Part shown: in pieces, positions 22,824 to 30,705 of the stretch
How positions within the stretch are numbered: position 1 is the first letter of the stretch
How the letters are laid out: every line of letters begins with the position of its first letter
Made by a program: the position numbers and the translations under genes
The notes under the pieces: generated by a model
The model's input: the letters and a program-made list of their open reading frames with translations, nothing else
Told to the model about the DNA's origin: nothing
The model's database searches: none
NCBI GenBank assembly: GCA_903842445.1
Contig: CAIMLT010000027.1
Location: forward strand, 1 to 38,450
Direction: 5' to 3'
DNA from: an uncultured bacterium
Lineage (GTDB): Bacteria; Patescibacteriota; Minisyncoccia; Moranbacterales; UBA2206
Length of the DNA stretch: 38,450 nt

Positions 22824-23903
22824 ATGAAATATCTCCACGCACTAAATAAAATAGAAGGGGTTGGCTCGCAAAAAATAAAGATACTACTTGCCACCCTTGG
22901 AACGGCCGAAAACATCTGGCAAGCAGATTTAGCAACTCTCAGGAAAGTTTTGGGCGGAGACAAGCTACCAGAAAAAATTTTTTTTGAAAAACAAAACATC
23001 GATCCGGAAGCTGAATGGGAAAAGCTGAAAAAAGATGAAATTAATGTAATTGATTTCATGAGCCCAAATTATCCCAAACTCTTAAAGCAAATTCACAACC
23101 CGCCTTTCATCATTTATACTCGCGGAAAATTAATTTTTGACGAAATTCCAGCTATTGCCATTGTTGGTTCACGAAAATTTTCCACCTACGGAGAGCAATT
23201 AGCTAATACTTTTGCTCGCGACTTAGCCAGAGCTGGTTTTGCAATTGTAAGCGGATTGGCGCTTGGAATTGATGCTATCGCTCATTCAGGCACGCTTAAA
23301 GTTAAGGGCAAAACAATCTCAGTTTTGGGCAGCGGTATTGATGATGACAGTATTTATCCTCGTGCTAATTTTCATCTTGCAAAAGAAATTATTAAGAATG
23401 GCGGACTTCTTATGAGCGATTATGCACCAGGAACGCCTGCCACCAGACTAACTTTTCCAGCTAGAAACCGACTAATTGCAGGCCTATCCCTTGGCACGCT
23501 AGTAGTGGAAGCTAGCGAGAAAAGTGGCGCACTCATTACTGCTCGAATGGCGCTAGAAAGCAATCGCGAAGTTTTTGCCATTCCCGGATCAATTTTTTCT
23601 CCCACTTCCATCGGCACCAATAATTTAATTAAATCCGGTGCCAAAATAGCTGCTTGTGTCCAAGATATTCTGGAAGAGTTTAACTTCCCGCAAGCATCCG
23701 AAACAAAACAAGCCGTGCTTAAACTACCGGAGAATAAAGAAGAAGAAGCTCTTCTCGCCATCCTTTGTGATGTCCCCATTCATATTGACAATATCGCTAA
23801 GCGCTCAGACCTAACAGTCTCAACAATTTCAGCAACTCTTATGATGATGGAAATTAAAGGCTGGGTCAAAAATCTCGGTGGACAAAATTATATTCTCTTG
23901 TAA
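22824..23903 (+). CDS. dprA: DNA-processing protein DprA
   Basis: Loads RecA on incoming single-stranded DNA during natural transformation (359 aa). An N-terminal SAM/helix-hairpin-helix-like region (LNKIEGVGSQKIKILLA) is followed by the Rossmann-fold DprA core (AIVGSRKFSTYGEQLA, VSGLALGIDAIAHSGTL, GIDDDSIYPRANFHLA, FPARNRLIAGLS). It ends with a C-terminal winged helix (DLTVSTISATLMMMEIKGWVKNL). I chose ATG 22824 because it coincides with the predicted transcription start; an in-frame TTG two codons earlier would lie between the -10 and +1. It is followed by topA, a common pairing, with a second promoter between them. Confidence 0.96.
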   Translation: MKYLHALNKIEGVGSQKIKILLATLGTAENIWQADLATLRKVLGGDKLPEKIFFEKQNIDPEAEWEKLKKDEINVIDFMSPNYPKLLKQIHNPPFIIYTRGKLIFDEIPAIAIVGSRKFSTYGEQLANTFARDLARAGFAIVSGLALGIDAIAHSGTLKVKGKTISVLGSGIDDDSIYPRANFHLAKEIIKNGGLLMSDYAPGTPATRLTFPARNRLIAGLSLGTLVVEASEKSGALITARMALESNREVFAIPGSIFSPTSIGTNNLIKSGAKIAACVQDILEEFNFPQASETKQAVLKLPENKEEEALLAILCDVPIHIDNIAKRSDLTVSTISATLMMMEIKGWVKNLGGQNYILL

Positions 23904-23909
23904 TAAAGT

Positions 23910-23938
23910 TTGGAGAAAATTTAATTCTGGTTTATGAT
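23910..23938 (+). promoter_or_regulatory. topA promoter
   Basis: On the plus strand there is -35 TTGGAG (23910-23915), a 17-bp spacer, and -10 TATGAT (23933-23938). Predicted +1 is near 23945, with a 31-base leader lacking a Shine-Dalgarno. It lies in the 72-base gap after dprA. Confidence 0.5.
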
Positions 23939-23975
23939 AGCAATGGATGCTTAATTCTTATTACTTCCACAAATT

Positions 23976-26234
23976 ATGAAACTAATCATTGTTGAGTCAC
24001 CAACTAAAGCTAAAACGATTACCAAATTTTTGGATAAAAGCTATGTGGTGAAATCTAGTTATGGCCACATCCGCGACTTGCCACAAAAAGAAATGGGCAT
24101 TGATATTGAGCATGATTTTGCTCCGCAATATGTCATTCCCAATAAAGTTGCAGATCGCGTTTCTGAGCTGAAAAAATTAGCCAAAAAAGCCGATGGAGTA
24201 ATTCTTGCAACTGACGAAGACCGTGAAGGAGAAGCCATCTCATGGCACCTTGCCACGGCGCTAGAATTAGACAAGCATTTCAAGGGCAAAAAAATTTCGC
24301 GCATTGTTTTTCATGAAATTACAAAAACCGCCATCGAAAAAGCCCTCGCCACCCCTCGTGAATTAGATCTGAATTTAGTTGATGCGCAACAAGCTAGACG
24401 CATCCTTGATCGCTTAGTTGGCTATGAACTCTCTCCTTTTCTTTGGAAAAAAATTCGTCGAGGCCTTAGCGCTGGACGCGTTCAGTCTATGGCGCTACGC
24501 ATTATTGTCGAACGAGAAAAAGAAATTGAAAAATTTAAAGCGGAAAATTATTGGAGAATAAACCTAACCTTAAAAACTAAGACTGGCAATAAAGACTCGG
24601 CGTTCCCCGCCGAACTAGTCAAAAAGAATAACGAAAAAATCGACGCAATCACAACTCTAAAACTTTTTACCGGAGATTATAAAATTAAAAAAACCATTCT
24701 CTCAAAAGAAAAATCTGCCAAAGAAATAATTGCCGATCTGGAAAAATGTAGCTATGAAGTTACAACCATTTCCAAAAGAGAAACCACCAAGACTCCACCA
24801 TCGCCGTTCACCACTTCAACTCTGCAACAATCTGCAATCAATAGCTTGGGCTTCAGCTCCAAGCAAACAATGGTTTTAGCCCAAAAGCTCTATGAGCAAG
24901 GTCACATAACCTACATGAGGACAGATAGTCTCAATCTTTCTCTTGAATCATTAATTTCCGCTCAAAAAACAATCCAAAAATTATTCGGAAAAAACTTTGC
25001 CCTTAAAAGTCCACGCTATTTTAAAAATAAATCCAAAGGAGCGCAAGAAGCCCACGAAGCCATACGACCAGCCTATCCGGAAAAAACACCAGAAGATTTA
25101 AAAGAAAAATTAGAAGCAGGACAATACAAACTTTACAAATTGATTTGGAATCGAATGATTGCATCTCAAATGGAATGCGCCATTTTTAATTCTGTGAAAG
25201 CCGATATTTCTGCGACAAGTAAAGCTGGAAAAAATATCTACGCACTTAGTGCGAGCGGATCAACCTTGACATTCGAAGGTTATCTGAAAGTTTACGCCGA
25301 CAAAAAATCAACGCTAACCGACACGCTTTTGCCCTCAATGGAAACTGGCGACACACTGGAATTGGTCAGCGCCAACACCGAAGACAAAACAACCACTCAG
25401 CCTCCTCGCTATAATGAAGCGACTCTTGTGAAAGTCTTAGAAGAAAATGGCATAGGCCGCCCTTCAACTTATGCACCAACAATTTCCACAATTATCGAGA
25501 GAAAATATGTTGATAAGAATGAAGAAAAACGCATTTTTCCTCTGGAAATTGGCACACTTGTCAGTGATGTGCTTGTAGCGCATTTTCCTCAAATCGTCGA
25601 TATCACTTTCACTGCAACACTGGAAAAAGATTTTGACGAAATCGCCGAGGGAACAAAAAAATGGGTGCCTATCATTAAAGATTTCTATGAACCTTTTCAT
25701 GAAAACCTAAAAACTAAAACCAAAGAAGTTAAAAAAGAAGAATTCCAAGAAAAACTGGATAAGAATTGTCCTGACTGTGGCGGCGATCTGATCATGAAAT
25801 TCGGACGTTTTGGAAAATTTATTGCTTGCTCAAATTATCCGAATTGTCGCTACACTGAAAAAACTGGAGCAGAGAAAAAGATTGAGGAAGAGTTTTCGGA
25901 AGAAACTTGTGATAAATGTGGCGCAAAAATGGCCGTAAAGCGTGGAAAATTTGGCATGTTCCTTGGTTGTTCCAAATACCCTGATTGCAAAAACATCAAA
26001 CGCATTGAAAATAAAACAGGAATCAAATGTCCCAAATGCAAAACTGGCGATATTGTTGAAAGAAAATCCAAAAAAGGCCGACTATTCTTTGGTTGCAATA
26101 CCTATCCAGCTTGTGATTTTTCTGTTTGGAATAAGCCCAATGGTGAAACTTGTCCAAACTGCAATTCGCTTTTGCTTTTTGCCGCCAAAGGAAAGATCAA
26201 ATGCTCTAACAAAGAATGCGCTTTTGAAAAATAG
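23976..26234 (+). CDS. topA: DNA topoisomerase I
   Basis: Type IA topoisomerase that relaxes negative supercoils (752 aa). The TOPRIM domain starts at once (LIIVESPTKAKTITKFL, then ATDEDREGEAISWHL). The RRGLSAGRVQSMALRIIVERE motif follows. The catalytic tyrosine is in HITYMRTDSLNLS (~residue 310). The C terminus carries four topoisomerase zinc-finger repeats, each with four cysteines (first CPDCGGDL...CSNYPNC, last CPNCNSLL...CSNKEC). The set of zinc fingers is complete, so this is a full-length enzyme in contrast to the shortened proteins elsewhere in the window. It is followed 27 bases later by relA/spoT. Confidence 0.97.
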   Translation: MKLIIVESPTKAKTITKFLDKSYVVKSSYGHIRDLPQKEMGIDIEHDFAPQYVIPNKVADRVSELKKLAKKADGVILATDEDREGEAISWHLATALELDKHFKGKKISRIVFHEITKTAIEKALATPRELDLNLVDAQQARRILDRLVGYELSPFLWKKIRRGLSAGRVQSMALRIIVEREKEIEKFKAENYWRINLTLKTKTGNKDSAFPAELVKKNNEKIDAITTLKLFTGDYKIKKTILSKEKSAKEIIADLEKCSYEVTTISKRETTKTPPSPFTTSTLQQSAINSLGFSSKQTMVLAQKLYEQGHITYMRTDSLNLSLESLISAQKTIQKLFGKNFALKSPRYFKNKSKGAQEAHEAIRPAYPEKTPEDLKEKLEAGQYKLYKLIWNRMIASQMECAIFNSVKADISATSKAGKNIYALSASGSTLTFEGYLKVYADKKSTLTDTLLPSMETGDTLELVSANTEDKTTTQPPRYNEATLVKVLEENGIGRPSTYAPTISTIIERKYVDKNEEKRIFPLEIGTLVSDVLVAHFPQIVDITFTATLEKDFDEIAEGTKKWVPIIKDFYEPFHENLKTKTKEVKKEEFQEKLDKNCPDCGGDLIMKFGRFGKFIACSNYPNCRYTEKTGAEKKIEEEFSEETCDKCGAKMAVKRGKFGMFLGCSKYPDCKNIKRIENKTGIKCPKCKTGDIVERKSKKGRLFFGCNTYPACDFSVWNKPNGETCPNCNSLLLFAAKGKIKCSNKECAFEK

Positions 26235-26261
26235 TTATGAAAAAACTAAAAAACAAAAACT

Positions 26262-27758
26262 ATGCCAATTGAAGAAAATATCACCATTGAAGATGTTTTA
26301 AAAAATGTTAAGTTTAATTTGGAATTCAAAAAAGAAGCATTTATTCGTAGTGCCTACGCTCTAGCAGAAAAGGCTCACTTGGGACAAAAAAGAAAATCCG
26401 GCAAAGATGATTACATACAACATCCACTCCATACAGCTCTTAACCTAGCCAGAATCGGACTAGGTCTAAAAACTATTACGGCTGGACTTTTGCACGATGT
26501 TCCAGAAGATACACCAGTAACTCTAAAGGAGCTCGAGCATAAATTTGGCAAAGAAATTGCCTACATGGTTGACGGCGTTACTAAGTTAGGAAAAATAAAA
26601 CTCCGCGGAACGAAGGAAGATATCTACTTAGAAAATTTACGAAAAATGTTTCTGGCAATGGCATCAGACATTAGGGTTGTTCTCATAAAGCTAGCTGATC
26701 GTCTGCATAATATGGAGACGCTTCAGCACCTCCCACCAGACAAACAGCAGCGCATTGCGCTAGAAACAATGGAAGTTTTTGTTCCAATCGCCAATCGCTT
26801 GGGAATTGGAGAGATTAAAGTCAGTCTAGAAGATTTGTCTTTCAAATATCTCGACTCGAAAAACTTTTTCGCGACAGAAAGATTAGTCACGACTGAATAT
26901 GGACAAAGAAAAAAATTCATTGACAAGATGGTTATTGAACTAAGAAAAGAGCTGACCAAAGAAGGTATCGACGTTCTGAACATTTTTGGTCGAACCAAAC
27001 ATATCCATAGCCTTTATCAGAAATTAAAGCGCCACGATATGGATATCAATAAGGTTTATGATCTTCTTGGCATTCGAATCATCGTGCCAGAAATGGCCAA
27101 CTGCTATGAAACTCTGGGAATTGTGCACAAAAAATACCGCCCACTTGTCGGTCGCATCAAAGATTATATTTCACTTCCCAAACCTAATGGTTATCAATCA
27201 ATCCATACTACCATTTTTGGTCCGGAAAGAATTTTTTTGGAAGTACAAATTCGCACCAAAAAAATGGATGATGAGGCCGAATATGGTATTGCTTCTCATT
27301 GGATTTATTCAGAGAAAAAAAGAAAAATGAAGAACTTTTTTCTCAAGAGCAAACACGCTGTTCCGGACGAAGAGTTAACTTGGGTTAAACAACTGCGCGA
27401 ATGGCAAAACGAACTCGGCAAAGATGACGCCGAATTCGCAGAAGGCCTCAAAATTGATTTTTTTAAAAATCATATTTTCGCTTTCACTCCATTGGGAGAT
27501 ATTATCGATCTCCCTGAAGATGCTACGCCAATTGATTTTGCATATCAAGTGCATGGTGAAGTTGGCAATCGAGCTATTGGAGCCAAAGCCAATGGTAAAA
27601 TGATAACATTGGATCATAAAATTCAAAATGGCGAAGTGATTGAAATCCTAACTACGCGCGACAGAAAAAACCCCAGCCGCGATTGGCTAAAATTTGTCCG
27701 CACATCACTGGCCAAAAGCCAGATTAGAAAGTATTTGAAAAAAGAAGGATTGCTCTAG
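26262..27758 (+). CDS. RelA/SpoT (p)ppGpp synthetase-hydrolase, short form
   Basis: Makes and/or degrades (p)ppGpp (498 aa versus ~730 for full RelA/SpoT/Rel). The N-terminal HD hydrolase domain keeps the HDxxED motif (LLHDVPEDT), with H..HP metal ligands ahead. The synthetase domain keeps GRTKHIHSLYQK, YDLLGIRIIV, KDYISLPKPNGYQSIHT and EVQIRTKKMDDEAEYGIASHW. The TGS domain (IFAFTPLGDIIDLPEDATPIDFAY) is the last complete domain. The helical, zinc-finger and ACT parts that sense the ribosome are missing. It is probably bifunctional by motif content. It lies downstream of topA, likely on the same transcript. Confidence 0.94.
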   Translation: MPIEENITIEDVLKNVKFNLEFKKEAFIRSAYALAEKAHLGQKRKSGKDDYIQHPLHTALNLARIGLGLKTITAGLLHDVPEDTPVTLKELEHKFGKEIAYMVDGVTKLGKIKLRGTKEDIYLENLRKMFLAMASDIRVVLIKLADRLHNMETLQHLPPDKQQRIALETMEVFVPIANRLGIGEIKVSLEDLSFKYLDSKNFFATERLVTTEYGQRKKFIDKMVIELRKELTKEGIDVLNIFGRTKHIHSLYQKLKRHDMDINKVYDLLGIRIIVPEMANCYETLGIVHKKYRPLVGRIKDYISLPKPNGYQSIHTTIFGPERIFLEVQIRTKKMDDEAEYGIASHWIYSEKKRKMKNFFLKSKHAVPDEELTWVKQLREWQNELGKDDAEFAEGLKIDFFKNHIFAFTPLGDIIDLPEDATPIDFAYQVHGEVGNRAIGAKANGKMITLDHKIQNGEVIEILTTRDRKNPSRDWLKFVRTSLAKSQIRKYLKKEGLL

Positions 27759-27905
27759 CAATTATTTAAATATATCTAAGAATTTGAAAGTGGCAACAAT
27801 TCCAGCTAAAGCTTATTTTTCAGACTTTTCAATATCAAAAATTTGTAAATAATATCGATAGCCATTCCTTTTTTCATAATTATTATTTTATAAGTTACTA
27901 CTAAT

Positions 27906-28877
27906 CTACCTCCCAATCCGTTCGATGTTCTCGGCGATACTGCGTAATTCTTCATTGGAATAAAACTCAATCACAATTTTTCCGCCAACGCCGGATTTTT
28001 GGAGTTTTACTTTTGTATTCAAGACTTGCGATAAATTATCTTCCAGCGCTTTTTGTTCAGGATCAACACTCACCACGCGCTTGTGTGTTCGCACCGAAAT
28101 TTCTTTAGTTTTGTTTTCCGTCTGACGAACAGTGAGACCACTTTTTAGGATCAATTCATATAGAGCTTTTTGCTTTTCTGGATTTTCAATGGCAAGAATT
28201 GCCTTGGCATGACCCTCAGTAATTTTTCCTTCCATTAGCGCTTTTTGAATTTCCACCGGTAAATTTAAAAGTCTTAATTTATTTGCAACCGCAGAACGAC
28301 TTTTGCCCATCTTTTGAGCCGTTTCCTCTTGTCCTAAATCAAAATCGTCCATCAGCTTCTGATATGATCTTGCCTCTTCCAAGGGATTTAAATCGTGCCG
28401 TTGAATATTTTCAATAATCGCTAGTTCCAATTTTTGCTGCTCGGTTACATCGCGCACAATCACCGGCACTTTCAAAAGTCCGGCGAGCTTTGCTGCCTGA
28501 AAGCGTCTTTCCCCAGCAATAATTTCATATTTTTCCCCATTAAGACTAACGACAATCGGCTGAATGATGCCATGCTCTTTAATCGAATTAGAGAGTTCTT
28601 GCAACTTTATTTCATCAAAATGAAAACGTGGCTGATGTGGATTGGGAGAAATTTTATTGATCTCAATTTCCCTATCCTCAAGAAGCTTTGGCACAGTTGC
28701 AATTAAACTATTCGCAGAGAGAACGTCTGAGACTTTTTCTGCCCGAGAACCGAAATAATTAAAATCCGCCTCTGGTTTAGTGATCTTATTCTCAGCCTCA
28801 TCAGCATTAGTACTGATTGGCTTTCTTTGCGGGATGAGTGATGATAATCCCCTCCCAAGTCCATAGTTTTGTGCCAT
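27906..28877 (-). CDS. parB: Chromosome partitioning protein ParB
   Basis: CTP-dependent DNA clamp that loads at parS and works with ParA in chromosome segregation (323 aa). It starts with the typical MAQNYGLGRGLSSLIP. The CTP-binding N domain has IEINKISPNPHQPRFHFDE and the GERRFQAAKLAGL (GERRxRA) motif. The helix-turn-helix follows (QEETAQKMGKSRSAVANKLRLLNLP). The C-terminal dimer domain (VVIEFYSNEE-like KIVIEFYSNEELRSIAENI) is present. It lies 10 bases after parA. The gene is convergent with relA/spoT; the 147-base gap shows no clear terminator. Confidence 0.96.
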   Translation of the reverse strand: MAQNYGLGRGLSSLIPQRKPISTNADEAENKITKPEADFNYFGSRAEKVSDVLSANSLIATVPKLLEDREIEINKISPNPHQPRFHFDEIKLQELSNSIKEHGIIQPIVVSLNGEKYEIIAGERRFQAAKLAGLLKVPVIVRDVTEQQKLELAIIENIQRHDLNPLEEARSYQKLMDDFDLGQEETAQKMGKSRSAVANKLRLLNLPVEIQKALMEGKITEGHAKAILAIENPEKQKALYELILKSGLTVRQTENKTKEISVRTHKRVVSVDPEQKALEDNLSQVLNTKVKLQKSGVGGKIVIEFYSNEELRSIAENIERIGR

Positions 28878-28887
28878 TTTTTTATTA

Positions 28888-29676
28888 TTAAACTGAAAAC
28901 TTTTTAATATCTTTTTTTTCTAAATTAATCACTTCTTTGGCAAAATTCTTATACGACCGCGCACCACGCGAAAAAGCATCAAAACCCAGAATTGACTTGC
29001 CAAAACCGGGAGCTTCGGCGAGACGCACACTACGCGGGATGACACTTTCAAAAACATGCCCCGGAAAATGATCTTGCACTTCTTTGACAACTTGTCTGGC
29101 TAGGCGATTTCGCCGATCATACATCGTGAGAAGCGCGCCCATAATTTTGAGATTTGGCTGCAAGTTTTCTCTGACTAGGGTAATCGTGTTTAAGAGTTGA
29201 CTCAATCCTTCCAAAGCAAAATATTCCGTCTGCACTGGAATAATAATTTCATCACTGGCCACAAGTCCATTAATCGTAAGCAATCCAAGACTTGGCGGCG
29301 AATCTATGATGATATAATCATAATTTGTCCGAATTTCTCGCAGAACATTATACAGCCTAAATTCCCGATTATCCATATGCACGAGCTCAATCCCTGCGCC
29401 TGCCAGATCTTGTGAAGAAGGAATCAAATCGTGCCCCAATGTTTCCGTGTGTATAATGAGTTTAGATGGATGCTCACCCAAGATCATTGAGTGATAGAGA
29501 CTTTTTTCAATTGTGCGGATATCAAAACCTAGACCTGACGAAGCATTGCCTTGCGGATCAAGATCAACAAGAAGCACAAATTTTCCCGCTGACGCCAAAT
29601 AGGTTGCAAGGTTAATAGCTGAGGTGGTTTTTCCCACTCCGCCCTTTTGGTTGACTAATGAAATTATTTTTGCCAT
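28888..29676 (-). CDS. parA: Chromosome partitioning ATPase ParA (Soj)
   Basis: Walker-type ATPase that moves ParB-parS complexes over the nucleoid (262 aa). The deviant Walker A KGGVGKTTSAINLA is at residues ~10-23. Walker A' is LLVDLDPQGNASSGLG and Walker B is DYIIIDSPPSLGLLT. I chose ATG 29676 (MAKIISLVNQKGG); an in-frame TTG two codons earlier is less likely. It is first in parA-parB. A good promoter (TTGGAT-17-TATAAT) leaves a leader of about 7 bases, too short for a Shine-Dalgarno. Confidence 0.97.
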   Translation of the reverse strand: MAKIISLVNQKGGVGKTTSAINLATYLASAGKFVLLVDLDPQGNASSGLGFDIRTIEKSLYHSMILGEHPSKLIIHTETLGHDLIPSSQDLAGAGIELVHMDNREFRLYNVLREIRTNYDYIIIDSPPSLGLLTINGLVASDEIIIPVQTEYFALEGLSQLLNTITLVRENLQPNLKIMGALLTMYDRRNRLARQVVKEVQDHFPGHVFESVIPRSVRLAEAPGFGKSILGFDAFSRGARSYKNFAKEVINLEKKDIKKFSV

Positions 29677-29697
29677 AATCAATAAGTGAATTATACT
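29670..29697 (+). promoter_or_regulatory. tRNA-Leu promoter
   Basis: On the plus strand there is -35 TTGCCA (29670-29675), a 16-bp spacer, and -10 TATACT (29692-29697). Predicted +1 is near 29704, 28 bases before the mature tRNA 5' end. The -35 overlaps the parA start codon region. Confidence 0.6.
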
Positions 29698-29718
29698 ACA
29701 AGTTTAGTTTAAATCCAA
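29690..29718 (-). promoter_or_regulatory. parAB promoter
   Basis: On the minus strand there is -35 TTGGAT (29713-29718), a 17-bp spacer, and -10 TATAAT (29690-29695, perfect consensus). Predicted +1 is near 29683, 7 bases before the parA ATG. The -10 overlaps the -10 of the tRNA-Leu promoter on the other strand. Confidence 0.7.
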
Positions 29719-29731
29719 ATAATTGAATTAT

Positions 29732-29818
29732 GCCTCGGTGGCGGAATTGGTATACGCGCGCGACTCAAAATCGCGTGGGAGTAATCCCATGAGAGTTCAA
29801 GTCTCTCCCGAGGCACCA
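29732..29818 (+). tRNA. tRNA-Leu (anticodon CAA)
   Basis: An 87-base gene including an encoded CCA end. Acceptor stem GCCTCGG pairs with CCGAGGC, followed by ACCA. The D-arm contains TGGCGGAATTGGTA. The anticodon arm is CGCGA-CTCAAAA-TCGCG, giving anticodon CAA. A long class II variable arm (GGGA/TCCC) is present, as expected for tRNA-Leu. The T-arm is GAGAG-TTCAAGT-CTCTC. It has its own promoter upstream and a terminator 8 bases downstream. Confidence 0.97.
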
Positions 29819-29825
29819 ATGTAGC

Positions 29826-29851
29826 AAAAAACTCCCTTCTGGGAGTTTTTT
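29826..29851 (+). terminator. tRNA-Leu terminator (bidirectional)
   Basis: AAAAAACTCCC-TTCT-GGGAGTTTTTT is a perfect stem with T-runs on both strands. It ends the tRNA-Leu transcript on the plus strand. It can also stop the convergent rpsU-yqeY operon on the minus strand. Confidence 0.92.
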
Positions 29852-29929
29852 GTATATCATTTAAATTGATTACTTAATCTTCAAAATATCCAAAGCAAAG
29901 CTCTCTTGTATCTAAGATTGAGAAATTTC

Positions 29930-30382
29930 CTATTTCCCCAACTCCTCCTCAGCCAATTTCTTAACGAGATTGCCGTCAGCTTGGCCTTTCAGTTTTCCCA
30001 TGGCTAGACCCATTACTTTCCCAATGTCAGCCATTCCAGTGGCGCCAACTTGGACAATCACCGCCTTCACGGTTTCACGCACAGTCGCCTCGTCAAGTTG
30101 GGCAGGAAGATAGGCTGCAAGAATTGCAATTTCTTGATTTTCTTTTTCCACGAGATCTTGCCGCCCTCCTGTTGCGTATTGCGCTGAGGCATCTTTTCTT
30201 TGTTTCACTGCTTTTCCAATCACTTCCAACACTTCTTCATCAGAAAGACCTGTTTCGCGTTTTTGCTTTTCGATTTCAACATTTTTCACCATCGAGTCAA
30301 GCATGCGAAGCGTATCTCTCTTTGCAGTATCCCCGGCTTTCATCGCCACTTTCAGATCATCAAGTATTGTTTGTTTTAACAT
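29930..30382 (-). CDS. YqeY-like (GatB/YqeY domain) protein
   Basis: A 150-aa protein matching the YqeY family, which shares the tRNA-binding tail domain of GatB. Recognisable parts are the start MLKQTILDDLKVAMKAGDTAKRDTLRML and the end TGMADIGKVMGLAMGKLKGQADGNLVKKL. The exact biochemical role is not known; the domain is linked to tRNA-dependent amidation or tRNA binding. It follows rpsU by 13 bases, a gene pair that is common in bacteria. No Shine-Dalgarno is visible. Confidence 0.93.
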   Translation of the reverse strand: MLKQTILDDLKVAMKAGDTAKRDTLRMLDSMVKNVEIEKQKRETGLSDEEVLEVIGKAVKQRKDASAQYATGGRQDLVEKENQEIAILAAYLPAQLDEATVRETVKAVIVQVGATGMADIGKVMGLAMGKLKGQADGNLVKKLAEEELGK

Positions 30383-30395
30383 AAATTTTATAAAA

Positions 30396-30650
30396 TTATT
30401 TGATCAATTTCTTTTTGACATTTTTGAAGTTTTGATCATCAAATTTTCCCATTTTTTTGAGCTTGTTCACAACTTTGCGAACTTTAACTTTATACATCGC
30501 ACCAGCACGAAGCTCTCTTTTGCTTTTTTCATCCTGTCGAAAACGAACTTTCCGCGCACGCATCAAAACTCCACTCTGTTGAATGCGACGACTAAAACGC
30601 CTAATTAGGCTTTCTGGCGATTCGCGTTCCTTCTTTTTTACTTCGATCAT
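30396..30650 (-). CDS. rpsU: Ribosomal protein bS21
   Basis: Small-subunit protein near the 3' end of 16S rRNA (84 aa, slightly longer than the usual ~70). It starts MIEVKKKERESPESLIRRFSRRIQQSGVL and continues with basic helices (RARKVRFRQDEKSKRELRAG). The C-terminal ~25 residues (VNKLKKMGKFDDQNFKNVKKK) extend beyond the usual end. It has a perfect AAGGAGGT ribosome binding site 5 bases before the ATG, unlike nearly all its neighbours. This matters because bS21 sits next to the anti-Shine-Dalgarno. A TTGACA -35 lies at 30698-30703, but the matching -10 is weak. Confidence 0.95.
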   Translation of the reverse strand: MIEVKKKERESPESLIRRFSRRIQQSGVLMRARKVRFRQDEKSKRELRAGAMYKVKVRKVVNKLKKMGKFDDQNFKNVKKKLIK

Positions 30651-30655
30651 AATAA

Positions 30656-30663
30656 ACCTCCTT
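30656..30663 (-). promoter_or_regulatory. Perfect Shine-Dalgarno of rpsU
   Basis: AAGGAGGT on the minus strand lies 5 bases before the rpsU ATG. It is exceptional in this window, where most genes have no recognisable ribosome binding site. Confidence 0.85.
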
Positions 30664-30705
30664 TCTTGTTTTAATAAAAAATTACAAAACTAGAAATTGT
30701 CAATC

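Noticed and set aside
27806-27877. Short frame MKKGMAIDIIYKFLILK... in the relA-parB gap
   Set aside because: Only 23 codons, no ribosome site or promoter, and ordinary for AT-rich spacer DNA.
27906-29730. parS site near parAB
   Set aside because: I looked for a TGTTTCACGTGAAACA-like palindrome and did not find one by eye in this region.
30675-30703. rpsU promoter with TTGACA at 30698-30703
   Set aside because: The -35 is perfect, but no convincing -10 lies 16-18 bases downstream (only T-rich hexamers), so it is not listed as a feature.
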